Shown here: in pieces, positions 42,275 to 48,991 of the stretch
Numbering within the stretch: the first letter of the stretch is position 1
Layout: each line of letters opens with the position of its first letter
Origin: Nitrospirota bacterium
GTDB lineage: Bacteria > Nitrospirota > Nitrospiria > Nitrospirales > UBA8639
DNA length: 48,991 nucleotides
Assembly: GCA_027623995.1 (NCBI GenBank)
Contig: JAQBUF010000024.1
Span: 1 to 48,991, forward strand
Direction: 5' to 3'
The notes under the pieces: generated by a model
Told to the model about the DNA's origin: nothing
Database searches by the model: none
Seen by the model: the letters and a program-made list of their open reading frames with translations, nothing else
Program-made: the position numbers and the translations under genes

Positions 42275-43081
42275 GTGGATATTCCTTTTCTTTTGATAAA
42301 AACCGTTCTGCTGCGACCATACGTCTTTTTCTTTTTGGCGGTGTCGTTGTTTGCGGCGTCGCGGTTTTTAGGCTGGAAACGTACTGGAGCGATGTTCGGC
42401 ATCACTTGGCTTACGGCTTTTGTGTGTGAGTTTTTATCGACTCGGGTGGGATTCCCATTTGGCGATTATTATTACACCGCATCGACCGTAGGCGAGGAAT
42501 TGTATATTTTCAATATTCCATTCATGGATTCCTTGTCGTTTACGTTTCTCCTGTACGCGAGCTATTGCTTGGCTTTGCTGTTTGTCATGCCGTATCAAAA
42601 TACTTCTCAACCCTTGGGGAAGCGTCTTGTGCTGCGCGGGGCACTTTCCTGGCCGGTGATTGGTCTGACCTGTCTGTTGTTTATGTTTATCGATATTGTG
42701 ATCGATCCGGTAGCGCTTCAAGGGGGACGTTGGTTTTTGGGTCAAATTTATGGGTATCCAGATCCTGGGGTGTATTTTGGGGTGCCGCTTGCCAATTTTA
42801 TTGGATGGTTTATCGTTGGGCTGATCGCCATGATCGGGTATCGCGTGGTTGATCAACGCCAGGGGGTTCTGCCTCGGCTTCCCGAAACGATCCCTGCCAG
42901 GGAGGTGATGCTGGGTGTTGGGCTGTATTACGGGGTGCTCCTGTTTAACCTTTGTGTGACCTTTTGGATTGGCGAAGGGTTGATGGGCTTGGTGGGGTGT
43001 TTTATTTATGTTCCCATCACCGTGCTGGTGTGGTTGAAGCTTGCTGGAAGGCTTCCAATTCTCCAGTTAAATCTGAGATGA
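42275..43081 (+). CDS. cruF: CruF-type carotenoid biosynthesis membrane protein
   Basis: This 268-residue protein of the DUF422/CruF family (carotenoid 1,2-hydratase type) has about seven membrane helices. Conserved polar segments are EFLSTRVGFPFGDYYYT, NIPFMDSLSF, DIVIDPVA and YFGVPLANFIGW. The expected role is hydration of an acyclic carotenoid end group; no crtB or crtI lies here. The start is GTG 42275 with a weak ribosome-binding site. The neighbourhood (hpnA, ispA) supports an isoprenoid role. Confidence 0.82.
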   Translation: MDIPFLLIKTVLLRPYVFFFLAVSLFAASRFLGWKRTGAMFGITWLTAFVCEFLSTRVGFPFGDYYYTASTVGEELYIFNIPFMDSLSFTFLLYASYCLALLFVMPYQNTSQPLGKRLVLRGALSWPVIGLTCLLFMFIDIVIDPVALQGGRWFLGQIYGYPDPGVYFGVPLANFIGWFIVGLIAMIGYRVVDQRQGVLPRLPETIPAREVMLGVGLYYGVLLFNLCVTFWIGEGLMGLVGCFIYVPITVLVWLKLAGRLPILQLNLR

Positions 43082-43239
43082 CCGTGCCTGAGAAGTTTTT
43101 AAAACTCCTTTCTTCTCATTTCATGCTTGTCTGAAGGTATAGGCATGGGTAAGATGACAACGACCCTTCGAAAGTTTCTACGCGTTCTTGCAGATATTTT
43201 TTGAAGATTGACTTTGTTTCAAGGGGCTCACCACAGACC

Positions 43240-43641
43240 ATGCGAGGATTTATCCTTCGGTTTATCGTGACGGGCGTTGCGGTGTTAGTCGCGAGTGAAA
43301 TGATTTCTGGGATCCGGATTGACTCGGTGACCTCGGGGGTTGTGGGTGCGATCGTCCTGGCCTTGTTAAATGCGTTAGTTCGACCCATTCTGTATTTGCT
43401 GTCGGCCCCATTTATTGTCGTCACGTTGGGGCTCTTCATGCTGGTGATTAATGGGTTACTATTGGAACTGGTTTCTTTTTTAGTCAAAGGATTCCACGTC
43501 GAGGGGTTTTGGCCGGCGGTTGGTGGTGCCGTGATCATTAGTTTAGTGAGTGGCCTCATGAATCTGTTTGTGTCGGAGCGGGGGCATGTTGAAGTGGCCA
43601 CCTCCCACCATCACGAAAGAAAAATTCGGCATATCAATTGA
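43240..43641 (+). CDS. Holin-4-superfamily-like membrane protein
   Basis: This 133-residue protein has four membrane helices of the PF04020 ('phage holin family 4') type: FILRFIVTGVAVLVASE, GAIVLALLNALVRPIL, TLGLFMLVINGLLL, and GGAVIISLVSGLMNLF. Despite the name, these are mostly chromosomal proteins of unknown role. No phage genes are nearby. The tail is histidine- and arginine-rich. I start it at ATG 43240. Confidence 0.8.
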   Translation: MRGFILRFIVTGVAVLVASEMISGIRIDSVTSGVVGAIVLALLNALVRPILYLLSAPFIVVTLGLFMLVINGLLLELVSFLVKGFHVEGFWPAVGGAVIISLVSGLMNLFVSERGHVEVATSHHHERKIRHIN

Positions 43642-43694
43642 AATAAGCTTTCCACCCCTATAGAATCCCCTCATGGAAAATACCGAACAATATT

Positions 43695-45539
43695 ATGCGC
43701 AAAACTCCTGCTCCTAAATCTACGCCAGTTTCGAAACAGACAACCCTTCAGCGAATTCTCACGACCGTGGTGAATGACTTGGGGATGGATTCGACTGTCG
43801 CGATATTGAATCATGCCGATGGTCCTTTGACCCCTCAGGTGACCCGAGGGTTCTCTGACCGTGAGGTTCAGGCCGTTCTACGAGCACTATCTGGCAATGT
43901 CCTGGGTGCCGAGAAAAGCAATGGTGGTGTGAATGGATCTGATCTCAAAGGAGGCCTGCGCCTCCGAGTCGTGACTCCAAGTGCAAAAAACCTCCTGGCT
44001 GTTCCCCTCAACGATGGATCGCAAATGTATGGGGTCGTGGTGTTGGGTAAGCGTGAGGGGAGTGTTTTTTCCAAAAAAGATCGCGTTTCGATTGATTCCG
44101 TCAGCGATAGTATTACCAAGCAGTTGCGTGAAGCTCACCTTTTTGATGGGACGGTCATTCTTCATCAACCCAAAGTGGTCCAGGAGCCGGCTCCTGTTCA
44201 AACCCCAGCTCAAAAGGTTGAGCCGGAGCCTCAACAAGCTGCTCAGGCGAGAACGTTTACTTCCACCAAGGTTCAAGAGAAAATTGCTGAACTATTGACC
44301 GAGACGCAAACCACCATTCCTTTTGATCGAGGTTGGGTGACATTGTACGATCCTCTGGCTGCCTCAGTGGAGGTGCTTGGTTGCCTGGCAGGCCATAAGA
44401 AAGAGCTGCTGCCAGGGCAAAATCTATCGTTGAATGAATCCGCTTCGGGTTGGACGGTCCGGCATCGTAAGCCCCGTATTGATCATAACTTGGCTTCAAC
44501 ACAGGGGCGGTTCCAAGACTACAAGCAACTCTATCGTGAAAAGTTTCGATGTACTCTTGTTGTCCCCTTCTTTGTCAGAGGGCGAGTGGGTGGAACCGTG
44601 ACCATTTCGTCAAAAACTGCTGATCAATATGAGGCCGCAGAGTCAGAATCCCGAAAACTGGGACCGGTGACGACTCAATTGGCACAGATGTTTGAAGATC
44701 CGGCCTACAACCTTTCAGTCTTTTCAGCTCCGCCGTCCATCGAAAAACCTTCGACCGATCCTTCTGCTCCTCCTCCCGCACCTTCTGAGCCGGCGATTCG
44801 ACGGCAAGAGCGTCAGTCTGCCTTAAATGAAGTCAGTGCATTTTTGGCCGCGGAAATTCGTGAACCTATGGGCTTTATTCGCGCACAGTTGGAAGAAGTC
44901 ACCGGAGAAGGGACTTTGGATTTCGAATCTCAAACACGCGTGGAAGCTGCCATGCGGGATATGATCCGCATGGAAAGCCTGCTGCATGAAATATTGGACT
45001 TTACCAAACCACTTGAACTTGATCGACGTCCCTGCCGTATCCCCGATTTGATTGAGGAAGCCCTTGCCTTGATTGCGACGGATGTGAAGGTCAATCGTAT
45101 TGAAGTGACGAAGGATTTCCCTGCACGGCTTGCCCAAGTGCGGTGGGATATGGACAAAATGCGGCATGTATTTTTAAGCATTTTCAAAAATGCTCTGGAG
45201 GCGATGTCTCCAGGGGGAAACATTCGAGTTTCTGCCGCGCCGCAACGGGGCCGTCAGCCAGAAATCATCGTGCGAATCCAAAATGATGGGGCCCCCATCC
45301 CTGAAGAACTCGTTGAAAGGGTGTTTGAGCCCTATTTTACGACGAAATGGTCTGGAACAGGGCTCGGCTTAGCGACGGTGAAAAAGATTGTTGAAGAGCA
45401 CCAGGGACGCATTTCCATAGAAAGCCACCCTGAAGAGGGAACGACATTAGAACTCAGATTTCCTGCTCTTCGTCCCAAAGTGCCCTATCGTCGGCGTGGC
45501 GGGCCACCAAGAAGGCCTCCTCGGCGTTCCGCTGAGTAA
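43695..45539 (+). CDS. Two-GAF sensor histidine-kinase-like protein without the phosphoacceptor His
   Basis: This is a 614-residue soluble sensor: GAF-like domain 1 (about 10-150), a Pro/Gln linker (155-190), GAF domain 2 (about 195-335, RGWVTLYDP, TLVVPFFVRGRVGG), a Pro-rich linker, a dimerisation helix pair (about 375-435) and an HATPase domain (about 460-595, FKNALEAM, FEPYFTTK, GTGLGLATVKK). The usual HE(I)xxPL site reads AAEIREPM, with Ala386 where histidine should be. The ATP-binding motifs are intact. It either signals allosterically or works with another kinase. The Arg/Pro-rich tail is unusual. No response regulator is next to it. Confidence 0.82.
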   Translation: MRKTPAPKSTPVSKQTTLQRILTTVVNDLGMDSTVAILNHADGPLTPQVTRGFSDREVQAVLRALSGNVLGAEKSNGGVNGSDLKGGLRLRVVTPSAKNLLAVPLNDGSQMYGVVVLGKREGSVFSKKDRVSIDSVSDSITKQLREAHLFDGTVILHQPKVVQEPAPVQTPAQKVEPEPQQAAQARTFTSTKVQEKIAELLTETQTTIPFDRGWVTLYDPLAASVEVLGCLAGHKKELLPGQNLSLNESASGWTVRHRKPRIDHNLASTQGRFQDYKQLYREKFRCTLVVPFFVRGRVGGTVTISSKTADQYEAAESESRKLGPVTTQLAQMFEDPAYNLSVFSAPPSIEKPSTDPSAPPPAPSEPAIRRQERQSALNEVSAFLAAEIREPMGFIRAQLEEVTGEGTLDFESQTRVEAAMRDMIRMESLLHEILDFTKPLELDRRPCRIPDLIEEALALIATDVKVNRIEVTKDFPARLAQVRWDMDKMRHVFLSIFKNALEAMSPGGNIRVSAAPQRGRQPEIIVRIQNDGAPIPEELVERVFEPYFTTKWSGTGLGLATVKKIVEEHQGRISIESHPEEGTTLELRFPALRPKVPYRRRGGPPRRPPRRSAE

Positions 45540-45582
45540 TTTATGGTGTTTTTGAATAAATTATTCCTTTTAAGGAGGATGC

Positions 45583-45612
45583 TTGACACTCCCTAGGGAA
45601 AATGAATAAGAT
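45583..45612 (+). promoter_or_regulatory. Promoter-like sequence for the secreted-protein gene
   Basis: TTGACA (45583-45588), 18 bases, TAAGAT (45607-45612), about 80 bases before the ATG at 45691. A palindromic TCCCTAGGGA lies in the spacer and might bind a regulator. Confidence 0.4.
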
Positions 45613-45690
45613 CCACCCTTATTTTTGGAATGAGATCAGATTTTTAACGTCCTTATCGGCTATAACCTGTATTCACAAAGGAGCGCACTA

Positions 45691-46047
45691 ATGAAAGCTA
45701 CTCGCCTTCTTCTCGTTGCGTTAATCGGTACTGCATTTATGGCTACAGCAGCTTTTGCCAATCCTGGATTGCTTGGGACCCATCCTGGCTATCCAATGGG
45801 AGATACCAAATCCCCAGCAGATGGAACTCGGACTAGCTATGATTCTGGACAACCCAGCGCGGGTGGTGACAGTGCTTCAATGAAGGCGGCCGGAACCGCT
45901 GATAGTGCTGCGATTAACGATGTTTCTGATCCTAACCGGAACCGTATTACATCTGGCAATGGTGCTGGGCGTTTACCGGATGTTGACGGTCCATTGAATC
46001 GGGTCAATCCAAATCCAGCTGGTGCCAAGTCAACCGTGATTCGCTAA
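45691..46047 (+). CDS. Small secreted protein of unknown function
   Basis: The 118-residue product has a clear Sec signal peptide ending AAFA (cleavage before NPGLLG). The mature part is Gly/Ser/Pro/Asn-rich and probably disordered, without cysteine. GGAGCG is eight bases before the ATG. Its own promoter-like sequence and a strong terminator make it an independent, possibly highly expressed unit. Confidence 0.7.
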   Translation: MKATRLLLVALIGTAFMATAAFANPGLLGTHPGYPMGDTKSPADGTRTSYDSGQPSAGGDSASMKAAGTADSAAINDVSDPNRNRITSGNGAGRLPDVDGPLNRVNPNPAGAKSTVIR

Positions 46048-46066
46048 CGACATTTTTTAGATGTTT

Positions 46067-46103
46067 AAAAAAGGAGACTACTTCAAGTAGTCTCCTTTTT
46101 TTT
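46067..46103 (+). terminator. Strong intrinsic terminator
   Basis: GGAGACTAC pairs with GTAGTCTCC over TTCAA, extended by A/T pairs and followed by eight T. It is a textbook terminator; because the A-run precedes the stem it could also act on the minus strand. Confidence 0.92.
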
Positions 46104-46194
46104 GTCCATAATTGTCCAGGGGAGCTACATTGCGCTCATCGTTAGGTACTCAAATGTCGAATTTTTATACCAGGTGGATAGTGGTGGTGGAGTT

Positions 46195-47262
46195 GTGAAT
46201 CGAATTGAAACCCCTCTTGGTTCTATCATCAGAGATTACATTTTGGCCCATGGGCCGATAACCTTTCGGGAATTTATGGCGCAGGCTTTGTTTCATCCTG
46301 AATTGGGATTTTATTCCAAAGGGCCTGACATCGGTTCCATTGGTGGAACTTTCAATACCAATGCCATGTTTCCTGCCTTTGCGTTTGGTTTGGCTCGAGC
46401 GGTAGAGCAAGCCGAGGCGATGGTTGGTGAACCCTTGCGTATCGTGGAGTTTGGTGCTGGAACCGGAGAGCTAGGCGCAAGAATTCTGTCCTTCCTGTCT
46501 CATCCACACGAATATGTCGTTGTGGAGGCAAGTCACGGTCTCCGGCGAAAGCAGGAGGCCTTAGGTCTGAAGGTGTTCGAGAATGTGGAGGCTTTGGGGC
46601 CTGCCCCATCGTTTGTTTTTGGTAATGAGGTGGTTGATGCGTTTCCTGTCCATCGAGTGATGGGTGATGGTCGAGGGAATCTTTTGGAGATGTATGTCGC
46701 GGTTGATCAGCGTGGATGCTTTACAGAAGAGTTTGGCGAGCTATCCACGCCACAGCTTTCGTCTCGACTTGCCTCTGAAAGGGTTGGTCTCGGGCGAGGC
46801 CATATCGCCGAGGTTTGCTTAGACATTGACCCCTTTATCCATGGGGCTGCCTCTATAATTTCAAAGGGGTATCTGGTGATTATTGATTACGGGGAGTCGT
46901 CCTCGGCCTTGTATCACTATACGCGTAAGAACGGGTCGCTTCGATGTTATTACCAACAAGAACAAGTGCATGATCCGTTCGACCATATTGGGGATCAAGA
47001 TATTACGACGGATGTTGATTTTACCGCACTTGAAGCGGCGGCTTGTTCGGCAGGATTAGGGGCTGCACGGCGAGTATGGCAAGGGCCTTGGTTGGAAAAT
47101 CTTGGAATTCGCCAGTTTCAGCCACCGGGGGTTGATCCGAAAGATGTGAATGCTCAGATTGAGCAATTAACTCACCCTGCTAGACTTGGCAGTACCTTTG
47201 ATGTGTTGCTTTGGAACACATCGACTATTTCAAATGCTCCAGGCTTTCCTATTAAAACTTAG
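46195..47262 (+). CDS. MidA/NDUFAF7-family SAM-dependent methyltransferase
   Basis: This 355-residue protein is of the COG1565 family. The N terminus TPLGSIIRDYILAHGPITFREFMAQAL is conserved, as are GFYS, the SAM-binding VEFGAGTGELG, FGNEVVDAFPVHRV and IDYGESS. The mitochondrial homolog methylates an arginine of complex I subunit NDUFS2; the bacterial target is unproven. The open frame runs back into the terminator at 46102, so the start must be internal. GTG 46195 just before the conserved region is my choice, GTG 46174 the alternative. Confidence 0.85.
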   Translation: MNRIETPLGSIIRDYILAHGPITFREFMAQALFHPELGFYSKGPDIGSIGGTFNTNAMFPAFAFGLARAVEQAEAMVGEPLRIVEFGAGTGELGARILSFLSHPHEYVVVEASHGLRRKQEALGLKVFENVEALGPAPSFVFGNEVVDAFPVHRVMGDGRGNLLEMYVAVDQRGCFTEEFGELSTPQLSSRLASERVGLGRGHIAEVCLDIDPFIHGAASIISKGYLVIIDYGESSSALYHYTRKNGSLRCYYQQEQVHDPFDHIGDQDITTDVDFTALEAAACSAGLGAARRVWQGPWLENLGIRQFQPPGVDPKDVNAQIEQLTHPARLGSTFDVLLWNTSTISNAPGFPIKT

Positions 47263-47604
47263 AAAAACACGCCAACCCAGTGAGTGTGCTGGGTTTCCCT
47301 AAGTCAAGTCCCGCCTTCTGTCAAATTCCCCAACACACTGTTGAGAATTCAGACATGTGTTTTTGACGTATCTGGAGTGTCGCCAGCCATGTATCATCAG
47401 ATCAAGAGTTGTTTTAAACCAACTCATCTAAAGCGAAATCAAGAAAATTCCAGTTAAAAGCAAAGTTTTCGAGTGTTGGGGAGAGGTGAAATCGTGGCCT
47501 AGTTTTTTATCCGAGGTCGGTCTGGCCGGTGTGGCACACTTGATGCAAAACCTTTTGATGAGAGCGGGTGATGAGAGCAATCAACTCTTTTCAGGAGGTG
47601 AGAG
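47263..47604. other. Intergenic region after the methyltransferase gene
   Basis: About 340 bp. A hairpin AACCCAG/CTGGGTT lies at 47274-47295 soon after the stop codon and may end transcription. The rest holds no repeat or promoter I can support. Confidence 0.5.
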
Positions 47605-47832
47605 ATGCGGTGCACACGATGTGATGGATTAATGGTGATGGAAGATTGTCTGGACATTAAAGGCAATAAAGATGAGTTTTGGATTCGTGCGATGCGGTGC
47701 ATTACGTGCGGCAATATTTTAGACCCCATGATTGCTCAACATCGGACACATGGTCCAGCCGAGATTGTGTCTATCAATCGAAAACCCAATCGAAGGGCCC
47801 CTCGAACTCCTGTGGCTCGGTTAAGTGCTTGA
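47605..47832 (+). CDS. Small zinc-ribbon protein
   Basis: The 75-residue product has two CxxC knuckles, RCTRCDG at the N terminus and RCITCGN near residue 33, forming a zinc ribbon, then a basic Arg/Pro-rich tail (NRKPNRRAPRTP). It probably binds nucleic acid or acts as an adaptor. AGGAGG lies six bases before the ATG. A 7-bp hairpin (AGGTGAA/TTCACCT, 47834-47855) follows the stop codon. Confidence 0.75.
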   Translation: MRCTRCDGLMVMEDCLDIKGNKDEFWIRAMRCITCGNILDPMIAQHRTHGPAEIVSINRKPNRRAPRTPVARLSA

Positions 47833-47987
47833 GAGGTGAATACAGGGGTTCACCTAGTCGATGTAGGAAGGCCAAATATCGGTAGCAGAATTTCAGCTAA
47901 GAAGCTGTTGAGAAGCAATGTGCTGGGGTGTGGTGGGTAGGTTATGAAAAGGATGATATATAATTGAGGACGAATATTTGCACTTAT

Positions 47988-48764
47988 TTATGCCGAACCT
48001 TTTTGTGCCTGCAAGTCAAGTAAAGCCAACATAGCAAAGGGATCTCCCAGCTCAGAGGCTTGCTTGAACAGTTTACGTGCTTTCGCAATATTTTGGCCTT
48101 GGGTATTTTCTTTGGTATACGCATAACCCAAGTGCACCAATGCTGCTGCAAAATTAGGTTGAATGGTGATGGCTTTTTCGTAGGCTGAAATCGCCTTGTG
48201 GCGATCACCCTGAAGACTCAGAGCCATCCCTAGCCCAAGATAGGCCTTTGCAGAATTGCCATTCTTTCTGAGGGACTGTCGATACGCGGCTTCTGCCCCT
48301 CGATAGTTTCCATCCAATACTAATTTCCATCCGACATCGGCATGCCAATTCGCACTAAGTTGAGGATGCGGTCTCTGAATGCCGAATTGGCTTCGGATGT
48401 TTTTGGCCGAACTTGGACTGGTCGTAGGGGTAGAAATATTTGTGAATAGAGAGGATGGATGGGATTGGCCAGGTTGAATATGCTGAAAACTTTCTAAAAT
48501 TGCCGCATCAGAATAGTTTCCTTGCGTTAACATGTGCTGATACAACGTGGTCTGTTTGTGGTTCATCAACACGGATGTTTGATGCTCGGAAGGATTCTTC
48601 TCTCCCACCTCTTCCGCAAGTGCTTCCTGGGCATCAAAACGGGGTTCTCCCACAGAGTTACATCCAGACAGTGTGACAAGCCCCGCCGCCAGAACAAGGA
48701 GTCCAAGTTTTCCAATCTTCAACATTGCATTCGTGTGGTTTTTACCAAAATTTTTCAGTTTCAT
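47988..48764 (-). CDS. TPR-repeat lipoprotein
   Basis: The 258-residue product has a lipoprotein signal peptide with lipobox LSGC (lipidation at Cys35). After a low-complexity region, at least three TPR units follow (WKLVLDGNYRGAEAAYRQSL, AYLGLGMALSLQGDRHKAIS, ALVHLGYAYTKENTQGQNIA). The start at 48764 has GAGG about five bases upstream; Met14 is less likely. It is a likely outer-membrane or periplasmic scaffold. No assembly-complex genes are in view. Confidence 0.82.
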   Translation of the reverse strand: MKLKNFGKNHTNAMLKIGKLGLLVLAAGLVTLSGCNSVGEPRFDAQEALAEEVGEKNPSEHQTSVLMNHKQTTLYQHMLTQGNYSDAAILESFQHIQPGQSHPSSLFTNISTPTTSPSSAKNIRSQFGIQRPHPQLSANWHADVGWKLVLDGNYRGAEAAYRQSLRKNGNSAKAYLGLGMALSLQGDRHKAISAYEKAITIQPNFAAALVHLGYAYTKENTQGQNIAKARKLFKQASELGDPFAMLALLDLQAQKGSA

Positions 48765-48991
48765 TTCGCCTCAATTTCTCAAAAATAATGCAATTCACGT
48801 TCAAAAAGGTATTAACCCTCTTTAAGGTTTATCGGGGCTAAAGGAGGTTCCTTGAGGCTGTTTTCCATGGATGCGACACAACTTCTTAGGACTTGCACAA
48901 ACGGGTAGGGCATTTTTCAAAGCTTAGGTTCTAACTCCAAGTGCAACACTTCTGGTCCTAATGGGCTAAGGTGTTGCCATGAACCAAAAAT

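Noticed and set aside
43240-43641. Prophage holin
   Set aside because: The PF04020 family is named for a phage holin, but the gene stands among chromosomal genes without any phage neighbour.
46102-46194. 31-residue N-terminal extension of the MidA-type protein
   Set aside because: It would begin inside the T-run of an intrinsic terminator and is not family-like.
1-48991. CRISPR array, tRNA/rRNA genes, prophage or transposase genes
   Set aside because: I looked for regular spacer-repeat arrays, cloverleaf-like segments and transposase/integrase motifs and saw none. Short tRNAs could still be missed by eye.

Overview
The window looks like chromosome from a bacterium of the Nitrospira type (phylum Nitrospirota). 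This rests on the gene mix (hopanoid-associated HpnA, a CruF-type carotenoid protein, an HDOD protein, the TIGR04282/TIGR04283 glycosyltransferase pair, a CbbQ-type ATPase, a Maf-type protein), on base composition near 50% GC judged by eye, and on short structured intergenic repeats. No rRNA or tRNA gene is present, so the assignment is inference. I see no prophage, transposase gene or CRISPR array.

Left part (1-10.8 kb): a folate pair (pabB, pabC-like) with a small secreted protein on the minus strand; divergently the ATP synthase membrane-sector genes atpI-B-E-F, with no F1 genes following; then larE and rlmN. An AT-rich stretch leads into a possible nucleoid-protein zone: a coiled-coil/HARE-HTH protein and two separate 47-residue lysine-alanine proteins resembling histone H1 tails, each followed by a hairpin. 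lipB follows.

Middle (10.8-30.2 kb): an eight-gene minus-strand run reads ATP-grasp-like protein, glutaredoxin-like protein, lysine 2,3-aminomutase, long-form dCTP deaminase, membrane protein, two glycosyltransferases, SDR. Then, on the plus strand, come a YkgJ-type cysteine-cluster protein whose start abuts a repeat, a DUF2156 gene broken by two stops and a frameshift, a CbbQ/NorQ ATPase without its usual partner, a HAD phosphatase, a secreted protein and a GT-C-like membrane protein. A radical SAM/ubiE pair (minus) and a large Maf-type protein (plus) follow.

Toxin-antitoxin zone (30.2-33.3 kb): vapBC, an antitoxin with the eroded start of its RelE/ParE-type toxin, and mazEF lie within 2.6 kb among repeats. 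mazEF is bracketed by two direct copies of a roughly 220-bp element whose hairpins show compensatory base changes.

Right part (33.3-49 kb): ruvB and a uvrA whose product lacks the usual insertion domain; small membrane and zinc-finger proteins; ispA, an HDOD protein, hpnA and cruF (isoprenoid/hopanoid/carotenoid functions); a holin-like membrane protein; a two-GAF sensor kinase with alanine at the phosphoacceptor histidine position; a secreted protein with a strong terminator; a MidA-type methyltransferase; a zinc-ribbon protein; and a TPR lipoprotein.

The points I would look at first are the covarying repeat elements and the toxin-antitoxin zone they frame, the lysine-rich/HARE-HTH zone, the aminomutase/ATP-grasp operon, the domain-deleted UvrA and the histidine-less kinase.
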